From assembly GCA_017354895.1 (NCBI GenBank), contig CP071496.1:2728001-2792000 (forward strand): a stretch of DNA of 64,000 bases, written 5' to 3'. The position numbers and the translations under genes are program-made. A model generated the notes under the pieces. The model did no database searches. It saw nothing but the letters and a program-made list of their open reading frames with translations, and was not told the DNA's origin. This DNA is from Podospora comata (taxonomy: Eukaryota > Ascomycota > Sordariomycetes > Sordariales > Podosporaceae). This document shows, piece by piece, positions 10,433 to 24,668 of this stretch. Position 1 is the stretch's first letter; every line of letters begins with the position of its first letter.

Positions 10433-13400
10433 CTAAGAACACCGTATCTTCGGCCACCTCCACTCCCCCCCCTGCCACCACTTCTTCACCTTCTTATTCT
10501 CATACCCCTCCTCCCTAACATTATGCCTCCCCACCACCGTCAAGAAAACCTGATCCAGCGTCGTGGGGCTGACACTGTAGTGCTCCACCCCCAACAGATC
10601 CCTATTCTCCTCCAGCAACACCACCAGCCTCCCCACGGCCGAGTTCTGACTCAGATCCCCTCCCGTCCTGGGGTCCTTCTCCCCGGACACAACCGCCGAG
10701 GCGGGAACCTTGAATCTCATCTGTCCGTGGTACGTCTTCTCTTCCACCTCCGCCCCCTCGCCGAACTGCTCAACGACCCATTGTCTAATCTTCAGAATCT
10801 GAGACTCAGGCGTGTGAGGCGCTCCCTTGCAGACAAGGTGCACATGGATGAGATCCCCAAACTTGTTCCGGAGATGTTCAATGCTTCCCATGGCGAGCAT
10901 CCTCTTGGCGAGGATTCCCGCCCTCCCGGCTAGAGCGTCCGCTTCCTCCATCGAGTGGGTCGTCAACAAAATCGAACGGCCCGGGACGGTGGCAGCAAGG
11001 GTGCGCCACATGATTCTCTTCGCGGCGGCGTCAAGACCGGAGGAGGGCTCATCGAGGAGGATGACAGAGGGGTTACCCATGAGAGCAATACCAAGAGACA
11101 GCTTGCGCTTGTTACCACCTGACAACGCGTGGGCTTGGCGGTCGCGGAAGAGTTGTAGGCCTACTGCGTCGATGACGGCAGAGACTTGAGCGTCGATGTC
11201 GCTGATGCCACGGACGCGAGCGTAGAAGCGGAGGTGCTCGGCTACCGTCATTTGGTCGATGGCGTCGAATTGAGGGCAGACGCCGAGGTGGCGGCGGGCG
11301 GCGGAGAGTTGCTGCGTTACCGAGGCGTCTTCGACAAAGACGTCGCCGCCGGAAGCACCGCCGGAGGGTTTGATGTCACCGCGGATGACGGAGATGGTGG
11401 TGGATTTACCTGCTCCGTTGGGGCCAAGGAGAGCAAAGACTTCGCCGTGGGGGACACCAAAGGTGACATTGTCGACCGCGGTGTTGGAGCCGAAGGACTT
11501 GGTGAGGTTGATGACGCGGAGGCCGTCGGTGATCTTGGTGTTACCACCGGTGGCCGAGGACTTGACACGGACGAGTTCGTTGGCGACTTCTTCATCCGAC
11601 ATGGCGGCTGCTTCATTGGGGTTGGCGGCCTTGGGCTTGGAACGGAAGAGGAGCTTGCGGAGGCTGAACCCAGCGCTGCCACCGTCTGCCCAGACGAGGA
11701 TGAGGAAGAGGACAATAATCTGGATGACGAGGTAGAGGATAGGACCGCCGTATTGAAGGATACCGCCGGGGTAAGAGGCCAGGGCATCACCCTCGCAGGC
11801 TGTAGAGAACAGGTTCATGGCGAGGAACAGCGCACGAGTGAGCGATATGATCGGTGCCAACACTGCCAGAGCAAAGTGGACAATGATCAACAGCTTGTCG
11901 ACCTGTTGAACCGGTGCATAAGTGATAACCGACATGTAACCAAACAGGTAGACAATGAACATCACGAGCTGGCCAGCGGCGGTAAAGGCGTAGGCTGACA
12001 GCTGGTTGGCGCTGAAGAGCGAGATATTGTATGCCAACAGAGTCGAAGCCAGACCATACAGAATGAAGATCAGGAACACATAGCCAAGGTGATACCAAAG
12101 GCTATTGGCGAGAGCTGCCCACAAGATGATGCTCAGGACGGCGCCAGCGATGACGATGATAAAGTCGAAACCGGTGTAGGCGAGCCACAAGGGAAGAGGT
12201 CTAACACCGTTGGAGTACTGAAGGCCGCGGACGTTTCTTCGTCTCTCAAGATTCGGATAAAGGGCAAAGAAGCCAGGGTAGGCGCACAAAGCCAAGCCGA
12301 CATACACCAAGACCTGAAGGGAGTTTCCGGTGCTGGGAGTGAAAGGGCGGTCGAAGACGGTGTAGGAAGAGGCAATGCTCGAGTTGGTCAGCAGCATGTT
12401 CATGATCCATTGGCCAAACCAGGCGTTGATCACCTCAGGACCGTTACCCTTGTACGCGAGAGTTGGAGGAGTGTTGTCGTCACCAAGCCAGATAGCGGTA
12501 GGGGTGATATTCTTGCGGAACTGAAGCACCGCATTGTTGAACTCATCAAGAGTGTCAACCAAGGTAATGTTGTTGAAAAGATCCATCGGGTTGTTTTGTC
12601 TCTTGACAATGATACCATCGCTGCTTCCAGTGCTGCCATTACCTTCCAAGCCCTGTGACGCCATAAAGATTGGGGCCAACAGATTGATCAACGTAGACTG
12701 CGAGAACTTGTCCGAAGGCCCAGCAACCATCCAAAAGTCAAAGTCACTGCCGAAGATATTCACAGCCTCCTGGCGAGACGACAACTCGTCCGCGCTGCAC
12801 CCAGCAGGCTCTTGACCCTTCACAAACAACATAACCAACCCAGCCGCAGCAACCGGAATGATAAAAGCAGCGATCGAAGGGAACCAATTCCCTTTGAAAA
12901 CCGTGCACCTCTTCAAAAACAACACCCAAGTCTGCTTCAAGAACCCAATCGGCTTCCCATCCATCAACTCCAGCCCGTTACCCTTCACAGGTGTCTTGAC
13001 ATCACCAACCGGCACAGTCTCCGACTTCTCATCCTCCGTCGAGCTCAATACACCCCTATTCTCAATCGGCACCCCACCGCCCTCAGCCTGAACCTCCTCC
13101 GCAAGCTGCAAAAACACATCCTCAATCGTGGGCCCAGAAAACCGATAATCCGTAATCCCTGCCGCTTCGAGCTCCTTGATCGTCTTGGCCGCCAAAGCCG
13201 AAGTAGCCGCGACATAAGCCGCCTCTTCCTGGGTGGCCTTCTTGGTAACACCCTCCACCTCCGGAAGCAGCGGGATGAGCTTGTTGTTGTTGATATGAAT
13301 CCTGTAGCCGCCACCCTTGCGATCCTTGAGCTCAACCGATGTGCCACTTGCGCGGAGGTTGCCCTTGGACATGACAGCGATGTAATCAGCCAGCAAATCA

Positions 13401-15388
13401 GCTTCATCCAAGAAGTGCGTCGTCAGAATCATGGTGCGCCTTCCACGCTCGGCAAGGAGAATATCCCATATTTTCCTGCGAGACAGAGGGTCCAAACCGG
13501 AAGAGACTTCATCCACGCAGCAGACGGCGCTGCCACCAGTAAGCATCATTCCGAGTTGCAACTTGCGTTTCTGACCACCGGACAGAGTTTTTGACTGGGC
13601 CTTGATCTTTTGTTCGAGATCGACTCCGATGACAAGCTGGCGAATTTCTTCCTTGGAGGCGTGGTTCTTGGGCGACTTGAGCCGGTTGAAGATGCGGATG
13701 TGTTCCTCGACAGTGAGCTCATCCCAGAGCACGTTCTTCTGAGGAGCGATGCCGAGACCGCCGGTGCCGTCAATGGTGATCTTTCCGCTGGTGGCCTTGT
13801 TGATACCAGCGATGGTGTCGAGGGTCGTAGACTTGCCACTGCCGTTGGCGCCGAGAAGGGCGACGATCTGGCCGCGACTGACCGAGAGGGAGAGCTTGTT
13901 GACTGCGACGACTGGCGGCTTGGGCTTGGAGATGAACGAGAACAGGCGTCGCAGAGGGCCGGGGTTGTAGACCTTGGTGAACTCTTCCAGCTGAACCGCG
14001 CAGTCGGGACCGAGATCGCCCCTGTTCTTGTCTCCAATGACGATGTTCCTCCCACTCGAAGAGGTACCATGAAGCCATCTTTCCACCATGGCGCCCAGAA
14101 AAGGGTAAACGATGATCTGAACCGCGAGAAAGATAAACAGCACAATACCGGGAACATTCCAGGGACTATCCGGCGCCGTCTTCAACAAATCCGTCGAAAT
14201 CTGCTTCTCCTGAAACCTCGCCATCAGCGTGATAAAGTAAGTAAAGTTGCAAGGCGCAAACAGCAAGCTCAAGGCAACCACCGGCCCCGTCCCCGGCCTG
14301 GTGATAACCTGAGCAATAACTGCCAGCAAAATCGCCATAATCGTCACCGACACTCCGCTCAACTGCGACTTCTTGAAGAAACTCGCCCCCAGCACCGAAA
14401 ACGACGCCAGTGCCAACCCCGACAGGATGAAGAAGAACAACACAACCAAAATGCTCGTGTTGCTAAACACCCCCCTCCCTAAAATGATACAACTGATGAC
14501 CCACCCCGGCAAATACAGCAGCGAAAACGCAATATGGTACGAGAAGATCCTCGCCGCCTGCGCCTGCCACCTTCTGGGGGTAGCCATCATCGCCTCCACA
14601 AGCGTACTCATCCCCGTCTCCCTCTCCGTCGCAATAAAACCCGTCATCTGATACACCACCCCGATCAACGCAGCAATAAACGTCACCCCCAAAAAGTTGA
14701 TAATCGCGCTCTGGTAAAACACCCTAATCCTCTCCGCCCTCTCCTCCGTCGTCTGGCTGGTAAACTGGTACTCCTCCACATCCTCAGGCAACTCATTCCC
14801 CCGACCAGAGTTCCCCCTAGAAATAACCTCATCCACCGCCCGCTGAAGCGGCAGCATGTAAATCTGCCCATCATTCCTATCACTCTCAGCATTGATCCTA
14901 AATTGCCCCAGCGCACTGTCAAGACTGATGGTGTAATTCCACAACCCGTTCCCATCCCCTTCCTCCGGACTCCCCTTGAAGCTCACAGCCGCGAAACACT
15001 CCGTCACGCCCCTCAAACTGCTCCGGCATATCCCGTCGACATCTTCGTCCCTCTCCAAAATGGTAACATTCTTCCCCGCTCGTTCAGCAACCCCAGCCAG
15101 CTCATCAATCACACGCTCAATATCTCCCCCCGTGTGGCCGTTATTAACAAAAATAACATTCGGCCTCCCCGTCGAGGCCTCGAGAGCATTCTGGAAAGAT
15201 CGGATCGGGCGCGCAGGGGAGATGCCAAAGACTGCGCTGGGGACGAATAAATTCCGTGCGAACGAGAGGAAGGACACCAAAATGATGGGGAGAACAAACG
15301 CCTGGACGACGGTAGCCAACGGGTGGCGGCCGAGGAGGATGAGCCAGTTTTTGCGGGTGAGGGTCCAGGTTTGGCGGAGGAGCGCCAT
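10433..15388 (-). CDS. ABCA-type full-length ABC transporter
   Basis: A single exon encodes 1651 aa. The start is the ATG at 15388 (MALLRQTWTLTRKN); the seven upstream in-frame codons begin with GTG only. The layout is that of ABCA/ABC2 full transporters: TM helix near residue 25, a large extracytosolic loop, a TM cluster, NBD1, a second TM half and NBD2. NBD1 has Walker A GANGSGKST (about residue 509), signature LSGGQKRK (about 601) and Walker B CCVDEVSSGLD. NBD2 has Walker A GPNGAGKST (about 1319), signature LSGGNKRK (about 1420) and ILLDEPSSGLD. Both sites keep the Asp-Glu pair, so both look able to hydrolyse ATP. Family members move lipids across membranes; fungal copies are often vacuolar or endomembrane. 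The substrate cannot be told. No intron is needed, which is unusual for so long a fungal gene. Confidence 0.95.
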   Translation of the reverse strand: MALLRQTWTLTRKNWLILLGRHPLATVVQAFVLPIILVSFLSFARNLFVPSAVFGISPARPIRSFQNALEASTGRPNVIFVNNGHTGGDIERVIDELAGVAERAGKNVTILERDEDVDGICRSSLRGVTECFAAVSFKGSPEEGDGNGLWNYTISLDSALGQFRINAESDRNDGQIYMLPLQRAVDEVISRGNSGRGNELPEDVEEYQFTSQTTEERAERIRVFYQSAIINFLGVTFIAALIGVVYQMTGFIATERETGMSTLVEAMMATPRRWQAQAARIFSYHIAFSLLYLPGWVISCIILGRGVFSNTSILVVLFFFILSGLALASFSVLGASFFKKSQLSGVSVTIMAILLAVIAQVITRPGTGPVVALSLLFAPCNFTYFITLMARFQEKQISTDLLKTAPDSPWNVPGIVLFIFLAVQIIVYPFLGAMVERWLHGTSSSGRNIVIGDKNRGDLGPDCAVQLEEFTKVYNPGPLRRLFSFISKPKPPVVAVNKLSLSVSRGQIVALLGANGSGKSTTLDTIAGINKATSGKITIDGTGGLGIAPQKNVLWDELTVEEHIRIFNRLKSPKNHASKEEIRQLVIGVDLEQKIKAQSKTLSGGQKRKLQLGMMLTGGSAVCCVDEVSSGLDPLSRRKIWDILLAERGRRTMILTTHFLDEADLLADYIAVMSKGNLRASGTSVELKDRKGGGYRIHINNNKLIPLLPEVEGVTKKATQEEAAYVAATSALAAKTIKELEAAGITDYRFSGPTIEDVFLQLAEEVQAEGGGVPIENRGVLSSTEDEKSETVPVGDVKTPVKGNGLELMDGKPIGFLKQTWVLFLKRCTVFKGNWFPSIAAFIIPVAAAGLVMLFVKGQEPAGCSADELSSRQEAVNIFGSDFDFWMVAGPSDKFSQSTLINLLAPIFMASQGLEGNGSTGSSDGIIVKRQNNPMDLFNNITLVDTLDEFNNAVLQFRKNITPTAIWLGDDNTPPTLAYKGNGPEVINAWFGQWIMNMLLTNSSIASSYTVFDRPFTPSTGNSLQVLVYVGLALCAYPGFFALYPNLERRRNVRGLQYSNGVRPLPLWLAYTGFDFIIVIAGAVLSIILWAALANSLWYHLGYVFLIFILYGLASTLLAYNISLFSANQLSAYAFTAAGQLVMFIVYLFGYMSVITYAPVQQVDKLLIIVHFALAVLAPIISLTRALFLAMNLFSTACEGDALASYPGGILQYGGPILYLVIQIIVLFLILVWADGGSAGFSLRKLLFRSKPKAANPNEAAAMSDEEVANELVRVKSSATGGNTKITDGLRVINLTKSFGSNTAVDNVTFGVPHGEVFALLGPNGAGKSTTISVIRGDIKPSGGASGGDVFVEDASVTQQLSAARRHLGVCPQFDAIDQMTVAEHLRFYARVRGISDIDAQVSAVIDAVGLQLFRDRQAHALSGGNKRKLSLGIALMGNPSVILLDEPSSGLDAAAKRIMWRTLAATVPGRSILLTTHSMEEADALAGRAGILAKRMLAMGSIEHLRNKFGDLIHVHLVCKGAPHTPESQILKIRQWVVEQFGEGAEVEEKTYHGQMRFKVPASAVVSGEKDPRTGGDLSQNSAVGRLVVLLEENRDLLGVEHYSVSPTTLDQVFLTVVGRHNVREEGYENKKVKKWWQGGEWRWPKIRCS

Positions 15389-16532
15389 TGCGGCGGCGGC
15401 GATGGACACGCCCTCTAAAAAGAGAGGGAACTTGTGTTCAACGGTCGGCTGGTTCGGTCGGTGATTGTCGTGAACCGTTTACTACTGTCGAACTGTCTCG
15501 GCTTGCGCCGCGCGCTACACCATGCACACGTCCCGGGAGTCTGGTCGCGCGTTAAACTCAATTGAAGAATTGCGCGCGCGGGGAAAAGTGAAACGTTGAG
15601 TTGACAATCCCGCCGGTTCTGTCTATCAAAACTGTCACCTGAAGAAAACAAATAAAAGAACGTCGATCTCGATCAAATTAATAGAACGGAAGAGATAAAA
15701 ATTCCAACAACAAGCCTCGGCGCATCGCCCACCCTTTAACAAAGAGGGGGGGGCGTCATCTCGAATATGTACGAGCGGAATACGCAAGCAAACACCTTTT
15801 GAATCCGAACCCGACTGACGTCCCATTCCCACCCCTGAAAGCTGGAAGCCTTGGGAACCAATTGGGGCTTAGACTCCTTGGCTGGCACCTTGCGAGCCAC
15901 GCTAAACAGCCTTGGCTGAACCCCACGTTTTTTAATTCTCTCTCCCGATCGGGATTTGGAAAGATCTCTCGGTGACATCGATTTAACCATAAAACGGCTT
16001 TGTTTTGCGTCATCAATAGATTAGACAGTAGAGTCCCAGCAGGAAATTCTTCATAAGCTGAAATGCCCTCGACAGCTTCGAAACAGCTTGCTGGAAATGA
16101 GTGTTCCTGAAGGATTATCTCAACCAAGAACTTTCATCGTTACACGATCTCTGTGCGCGCCAAGCCACACACCCCGATCGCATCTCCCTCTTTTGTCATC
16201 TCCAAGACCCAAGACTTCGACAAGCCCTTGGCCAACAACAACAAACACCGACAATTCCTCCACGTTCGCCGAGTCTCTGATTCCACATGCACAGCCCATC
16301 ATCATCTTGAATGGCAAAACTTCAGTCGTCATCTTCACACCACATAATGTTTATATGATCATCAGGTAATCAAACAGTCCTTTTGCAGTGCCTCAGCTCA
16401 ACATTGCGTTGTCCTGTTCACTACATACCTAGTACACTTCTTTTTTTTCACCGAGAAATATCTAGAAACTGGTGGCTACACAGCTCCGCCAGGCCTTTTT
16501 ACTTATCTCTGTTGTTTTTTGGTAGTATACGT
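15389..16532. other. Intergenic between the ABC transporter and KRS1
   Basis: The first 250 bases hold the presumed transporter promoter. The rest is unremarkable, with pyrimidine-rich and poly-T stretches near 16.44 kb. No gene is supported. Confidence 0.5.
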
Positions 16533-18690
<2,158 letters not shown>

Positions 18691-19230
18691 TTTGGAAGTG
18701 GTGCTGTCTCGTACCGGGGACCACTAGATTCAACAACGTTGAAGAAGGGGGGAGGTTTTCTGGTTCGGGGGTTCAAGTTGCCCGCTGTCGGCCCAGATGC
18801 TGGAAATTATCCACAGCGGGGTAATTTTTTTTGAAAGCTTTTGGCGGGGTGACTCAATCGCAACCGTCAGGGTTGTTATCAGTCGAAGTGACTCAGGGGT
18901 GACCCTAACCCTGCCCCCTTTGTGGGTTTCACTCTTCTCACCCTTCATGAGGTACTTGTACTGTGCACGCTCAAGCATGGGAACATCTGTTGGTTTCTGG
19001 CTCCAAATAAGTGCCAAGAAGAGAAATTCTATACGGGTATTAATATGACTAAAGCTAAGAAACAGTATCTATAAGACCTTGTGCTGAGGATTGTCCTTGT
19101 TTTCCCTTCCAGTGCAATGCGCCCCCCTTCCCGATGATGGTACAAATAAAGACGTCGCCCGCTGTGCTCTGACTCGAATAATACAAAGCAATGATAGACT
19201 GACACAATGCAAAAATCCTTCAACCAGCTA
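18691..19230. other. Intergenic between KRS1 and the finger-protein gene
   Basis: Contains the KRS1 promoter side and the 3' end of the downstream minus-strand gene. CCCTAACCCT near 18903 is a two-unit telomere-like box, too short to mean more than a possible promoter telobox. Confidence 0.45.
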
Positions 19231-21135
19231 CTAAGGGTCAGCGTCAGCGTCCATATCGGCATCGGTATCGGCATCGGCATCGGCATCGATATCGGCGTCG
19301 GCATCCACGTCCCCATCCGCGTCAGCATCCGCGTCCGCATCAACATCACCGTCTTCCTCAGCTGTGTTAGTTTCTGAGATTTCCGGCACGTCCTGCCCGC
19401 CCATTTCCTCGTCCGAATCTTGCCCGGCACCAACACTGGCCGGCGCCGTGATGATGCTGGGTGTACCGACGGCAGTCGAGGGCGAACCGGCTTTAGTGGT
19501 AGATGCCGTCGATGGTGCATAATTCGCAGCGTTATTGCTTGCTGCCGGAGAAGGGTGAAGAGACGCCCGGGCGTCGTTATTCGGCACCGAATGTTGTGAT
19601 TGGTGCCTCTGAGGCTGCAACTGTCGCATACCCTGCCCAGAACCAGTAGTTGTTGGCGACACTCCGGCACTCGCAGCTTCCAAGGTGCGCTGCGCTGAGA
19701 GACCGGCCGCCGCGGACCTAGACGACACGATCACATTCTTCCAGCGATTAATCGCCCTTGCCACAACCGTGTCGAGATCCGCATGCCTATCGGCCATGTT
19801 GAAGCCTACGCCGCCGCCATCCTTCGCTGCGCTGAAACCGAGCTCCAGCATGTGGTTGACCAGCTTCTCATCCATGTACACTGTTGTCGGCTGCACAATC
19901 TTGAACTCTTTAGGTTGCTGTAGCCGGCTCAAGTGTTCGATCTGAGACTTGAGATGATTGTTTTCTTGCCTAAGAAGGCTTTGGGTCTGCTTGAGTTTGG
20001 CCCCCTCGTCTTGCTTCCGCCCCAAGCCTCTTGCCAGCTCGAGGGTCCACAGCTTGGCACGCTCAGGCTCTGGAAGTGAACACCAAACTGAATACGTCGC
20101 TGTTATGTGATCGGATATTTGCTGTTCCATCTTGTCGGCTGCCTTTTCAGCCTTGCGCACTGCTTCTCGAGGATCTGGCTTGACTGGCACTAGGGAGGGA
20201 GGATATGTTAGATCTTCGTTCACCGCCGTTGTCGCCGCGGTGCAAGCCAGCTTCCATTTTCTGAACTCTTCTCCAAAATAATTTCGCAAGGCTTGCAGCT
20301 GAACTGGGCCGGGTGGTGTTATCGACCACGAAGTGGAGGTTGAGTGCTGGGTAGAAGCAAATAGCGTGGGTGGTTTCTCGAGACACTGCAACGTCAGTGC
20401 CGGAAAGTCCAATGCAAGAGGATCAAAGTCAAAAGGCATCGAGTGCATGTCGATTTGTTGTCTGTCAAAGAGCGTCAGTATACAAGTCTGTTTGGCACAA
20501 CGAGAAAGCCTGGCTTACTTTGCAGCCCTCCAAGAACCCATGATTTCCCGCAATGCGAGTTCAGCGGCTCTTTTCGTATCCTCGGCATCTTGCAATACGT
20601 GTCTGGCGTCCAGTTGTTGTTTCATACGCTGGCGACTGGCCGATCGCTGATGTTGCCTGAACCCACCCTCGTATGCCGTGGCATCCCGCCCACCAAGGTC
20701 GTTGATGACACCCGTGGCTTCCCATGGTGTATTGAACGGATATTTCCTATCAGCAGTCCCTTTGCCTTTGGTTTGTGATACTGGTGTGATGGATGCAGAG
20801 TCAACCTCTACCGAAACAGACCCCTGACTCCTTCTCGACGCAGCCGTTGGCGTTCCGACTGATACTGACGTGTCTCGTCTTCTAACCCCAGGAGCACCGG
20901 GAGTTCCGGTCGAAGCTTTGGGACGACGGCGGGTGATATTGGATCGATTCCGTCTGATTTCTTCCACATCGTGAATCCCATCGGGGGCCTTGGGGTTGTT
21001 CTCCTTAATGAATACATCTAAATGGCGGCCGAGCGAAGACGATGTGAAGGCTTGGTGGCAATAGGTACAGATCTTGTCCTTGACCGCCTTGGTTGTACCG
21101 GTCTCGGCCGACTGGGCCGGGGCTTCGTCGGACAT
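19231..21135 (-). CDS. Putative zinc-finger protein with acidic Asp-Ala tail
   Basis: Two exons, 21135-20519 and 20461-19231, encode 615 aa; donor GTAAGC, acceptor TTGACAG, phase 2. The start is the ATG at 21135 (MSDEAPAQSAETG); upstream the frame has only GTG. Near the N-terminus, CTYCHQAF...LGRHLD (residues about 23-40) looks like a degenerate C2H2/C2HC finger. A basic Ser/Thr/Arg-rich region follows, then a conserved-looking helical middle (WKLACTAATTAV, ERAKLWTLELARGLGRK) with a coiled coil (LLRQENNHLKSQIEHLSRLQ) and a compact segment ending RAINRWKNVI. The C-terminus is low complexity and ends in about 40 residues of repeated Asp-Ala. Composition suggests a nuclear protein. I do not recognise a named family. 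Confidence 0.8.
19234..19354. repeat. In-frame GGCATC-like hexanucleotide array
   Basis: Degenerate GGCATC/GGTATC/GGCGTC hexamers on the plus strand encode the terminal (Asp-Ala)n tail of the minus-strand gene. The period of 6 keeps the frame, so length changes would alter only the number of Asp-Ala pairs. Confidence 0.85.
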
Positions 21136-22833
21136 GGCGGGCTTTTTGCTGACCTCGGGCAGTTGTCGGTGAGCCGCAGGGACGGGTGGCTGCTCGTACT
21201 CGCTCGGCGGAACGGTCACAGACGGTGGGGAGCAACGGGAGCTCTAGAGCAACCTGGAGAAGGGCGGGCCGTGGCGATCTAAGGGGGGGCCCAGGGGGTA
21301 AAGACCCGGAAGCTTCTTTAGTTGGTCAACGTCTGTTGCTCCTTCGGCCGGACTGGTGCAGACACAAGACCATTGACGGGTGACGGGTGACGGGTGTTGG
21401 GCGACGGGCGTTTGAAGACGGGGTCGGTGTTTTATAACAGTAAACAAAAGAGATCAGAAAAGAAGAAGCCGCGGGAAGGATCGCAAACGACGCTTGGGAT
21501 GTTCGGGGTTTAAAAATGACAGATGGGGAATATTCCGCCTTTTTTTGAGTGGTGAATGGATCGCCTCGTCTCGCCAGCGAGGAGGCCCAGACACATTTCT
21601 TTTTTGGATCCCCTTTCCCGGGTTATTGTACAGTACAGGTAACGCGGCAGGGGTTGGGACATCGACACCTCAGCAGGAGCCAGAGACAGTCGGTGTTGGC
21701 TTGCAGACAGGGAGATGCAGGTTCCATCCAAGACCTGAAGGCGGCGGCGGGCGGAAAAGATGGGTGCGATGTGAAATTTAAAGTTGCATGTGCATGTCGT
21801 ATCTGCACCCAACTGACATTATCCAGAGGCAGGAACAGCAGCAGCCTTCCTTCTCCCGATCAGCCAATTCCAGTCGAGGTTTGATCCATCAAGGTCAATT
21901 CTTTTTTTCTCAGGTTGTGCCGGAGGTCGGTGACATCTGGCAGTTCAGCCAAGGTCATTTCCCTCTCGGGACAAGCGCAACAACCGGCAAACGTTGCTGT
22001 TTGTTCCGCCGCTTGCTTGGCGCTGATCATCGGCTGGGACTGCAGGGGTGCCTAGCCGGGACCGGGGTCGTGCCTGTAGGTTGCGCTGTCACGCCTGGGG
22101 CAAGCTTCTGGAATTCCCCTGAGATCAATCAATCAACAGGAAGCTTTCCGGTGACACTTTTACAACACCACTACCTACTGCCTGATGGATGTCCTGGAAC
22201 TGTACCCGACTGGCTAGTATCACGACTCATGACTATCTTGGTTCCCAATTGGCATTGACTACTGCTGTACAAAGCTGGAGGCACTCCTCGCCTCATCTTC
22301 CATCACAAATTGGGAGATGCTTGTCCGTCCCTCCAACTCTTAATTTGAGCGTTGCAGTGACTCCACATGACAGCATGGCACATGGCTCCAGTGGGCATCT
22401 CGACTCGAAGCCATCCGAATGTTCGTGTTGGTCCCATGTTCTCCGAGGAACCTACGTGCGAAGGGGAGGTTATTATGAAGTTCATCAGGTTTGTCTTCAT
22501 TTCCGTGGCCACAACCCCAAACAGGCGGTATTGAATAGATGATCTTGGCTTGCCTGTCATCGCTTCTTCAGCTGGAGACCAAGCTCTCCATAAAGCGATT
22601 GGTCAATGCGTTCTTAACATCGCCAGATCACCTGACCTCCTGCCATTTTGCCGTTGGCAAGCCAGCCCCCATTTTTTCCGCAGAAGCCATCACCAACGCT
22701 GCATGTTTGCTAGACGAGACTGGAACTGCTGAAACCGCACACCTGCGCCGTGCTAACCCCCCTGCTGTGAATAGCTTCACGTAATCACCCAAATAAACTA
22801 CCCCTCGTTTTTTCGTCTGATTCCAACGTCACA
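21136..22833. other. Divergent intergenic region upstream of HP1
   Basis: 1.7 kb between two divergent genes, presumably holding both promoters and 5' leaders. Several short open frames exist, but none has a domain. A poly-T/pyrimidine stretch lies just before the HP1 ATG. Confidence 0.5.
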
Positions 22834-23989
22834 ATGCCACCAGGTATGCTTCCATCCCAGCTGCAAAGCCCCTCGATGCATTTACGGTTGGGCGGCGGGG
22901 TGGCGCGTCACGTCGCGTCGTCGCAAATCGACCTGTCGCCGCCCGCTTTCTGAGCTGCATCTTGTCATGTTCTTTGTCGTGCGACCAGCCATGTCTAACC
23001 CTCGAATTTAGCAATGAGCGATAGCGAGCCCTCGGATCGAGAGCTCAGCCCCCCGCCAAAGCGCAGCGGCAAGAAAGCACAGCGCTACTCCGAACCCGTC
23101 GACGAAGAGGAGCCCGAGATTGTAAATGGGGATGTTGCCGAGGACGATGACGATACTGAAGAAGAGGATGGAGACGGGGAAGCCGAAGTGTATGGACCCG
23201 CCAGAGACGATGATGCGTGGATTGGACAGTCGCTGACAAGGCGAATAGTTATGTTGTTGAGAAGATTCTCTCGCACATGATTGGGAAGGTGGGTTGAGCG
23301 CAACATGGGATCGCAACTTGGCTTTCATCTGACTGCTTTTAGCGCGGCGAATTACTCTATGAGGTCAAATGGGAGGGATATGAAAAGAAGTCGGACCGCA
23401 CGTGGGAACCGGAGGAAAATTTGACGTAAAGAACTGTGGTTCTATCTTGAGACTGCAACAATAGGGCTAACGGGCTTAAACATAGTGAGAACGCCTCCGA
23501 GGCTCTCAACGAATACCTGAAGAGCATTGGTGGCAGAGAAGCGCTCCTTAACGAAACCCACACCGCCGTCCAGGGCAAGAAGCGCGGCCGCAAGGATTCG
23601 TCAACCCCGCAAGCATCTACCACCAGCAAACGATCCAAGAGAAATGGCAGCCATCCTGCAGACTCCGAGCCCCCAGCCAGCGCTAAGCAAGCGGTCTGGA
23701 AGCCACCAGCAGGAAGCTGGGAAGATCATATTGCGCACCTTGACGCATGCGAGGACGAGGAGACCCATAAGCTCATGGTGTACCTAACATGGAAGAACGG
23801 GCACAAGACTCAACACGAGACTAGCGTCATCTACTCGAGATGCCCTCAAAAAGTAGGTTCTAGAGCCCCCCACATGGCCGTATTGAAGTGCTGACGTTTT
23901 CCGTCTAGATGCTGCAGTTTTACGAGCGTCATGTACGCATCATCAAGAGGGAAGAGACACCGGTCGACTCACCCCCTGCCAACTCCTGA
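22834..23989 (+). CDS. hpo: Heterochromatin protein 1 (chromodomain plus chromoshadow domain)
   Basis: Six exons (22834-22843, 23012-23189, 23249-23288, 23343-23425, 23486-23852, 23909-23989) encode 252 aa. The 10-nt first exon MPPA is followed by an acidic N-terminus. The chromodomain (about residues 62-118) has the aromatic-cage positions in VYVVEKI, KWEGY and TWEPEENL that read methylated histone H3 Lys9. A basic hinge (KKRGRK, SKRSKR) precedes a chromoshadow domain (about 170-240; VWKPPAGSWEDHI, LTWKNGHKTQHE, QKMLQFYERHVR) used for dimerisation and partner binding. Length and order fit N. crassa HPO. In such fungi the protein is needed for heterochromatin and, with the DIM complex, for DNA methylation of RIP-mutated repeats. 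Confidence 0.93.
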
Positions 23990-24668
23990 GTCCTTTGTGT
24001 GTTGACTCTTCACTATAAACCATGTTGTAACAGCACTCTTGTCGAATTTGTTTTTTATTCTCCAAGGCTCTGACAGGCCAGGACAGGCGTTCAGGGGGTC
24101 TTTTCGAGCAGAGGGATGGCGCAGATGATTACCAGGGGGACATTTTGTTTAGCTGACGATTGCGGAATTTGATACTTGGTGTGTTTAGTACTTTTGAGAT
24201 ATTGACATCGGACGGAGCTGCCCTTGCAAATCAACACACATTTTCAGTCAATGGCACACAGTTGGAAGTTGGCGCTGCTATCATTCTGGCTACTCGCTCT
24301 TATCTAGGTAGATAGTCCGTCATAGAAAACATATTGACTGCACCCAAAGCATGCTCGCTGTAATCAAACCCAATTAGAATCGGACTGACTCCTCCATCCT
24401 CGGTTTGTGTATATTTTGGTCCAACCCCTGTTCGTCTGTCACGGCACTCTTAGAGCTCAGGCTTATATAATCATTCAACCGTCCACCGGAGAACCGCCAC
24501 CAGCAACACCGTCATCCTCAGCCGTCTAGCTCCTGCCCTTTGTCACCTACGTTGGTGTTATGTGAGATGAACACATTGTATTAGAGCTCCCACATTTGCC
24601 AACCTATTAACTCGCTATCGCTGTCTCACCTTACCCAACTTACCCCATTTCCCACCCTTTCAATCACC
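23990..24668. other. Intergenic between HP1 and the cupin gene
   Basis: HP1 3' flank and presumed cupin promoter, with a pyrimidine-rich leader (near 24625-24668) right before the cupin ATG. Nothing else seen. Confidence 0.5.

Noticed and set aside
11186-11998. Long plus-strand frames inside the ABC transporter, KRS1 and NOT4 genes
   Set aside because: Antisense shadows of long conserved genes; their translations are repetitive mirror images of codon bias.
18901-18912. Internal telomere repeat (also near 46187)
   Set aside because: Less than two full CCCTAA units; common by chance and in promoters.
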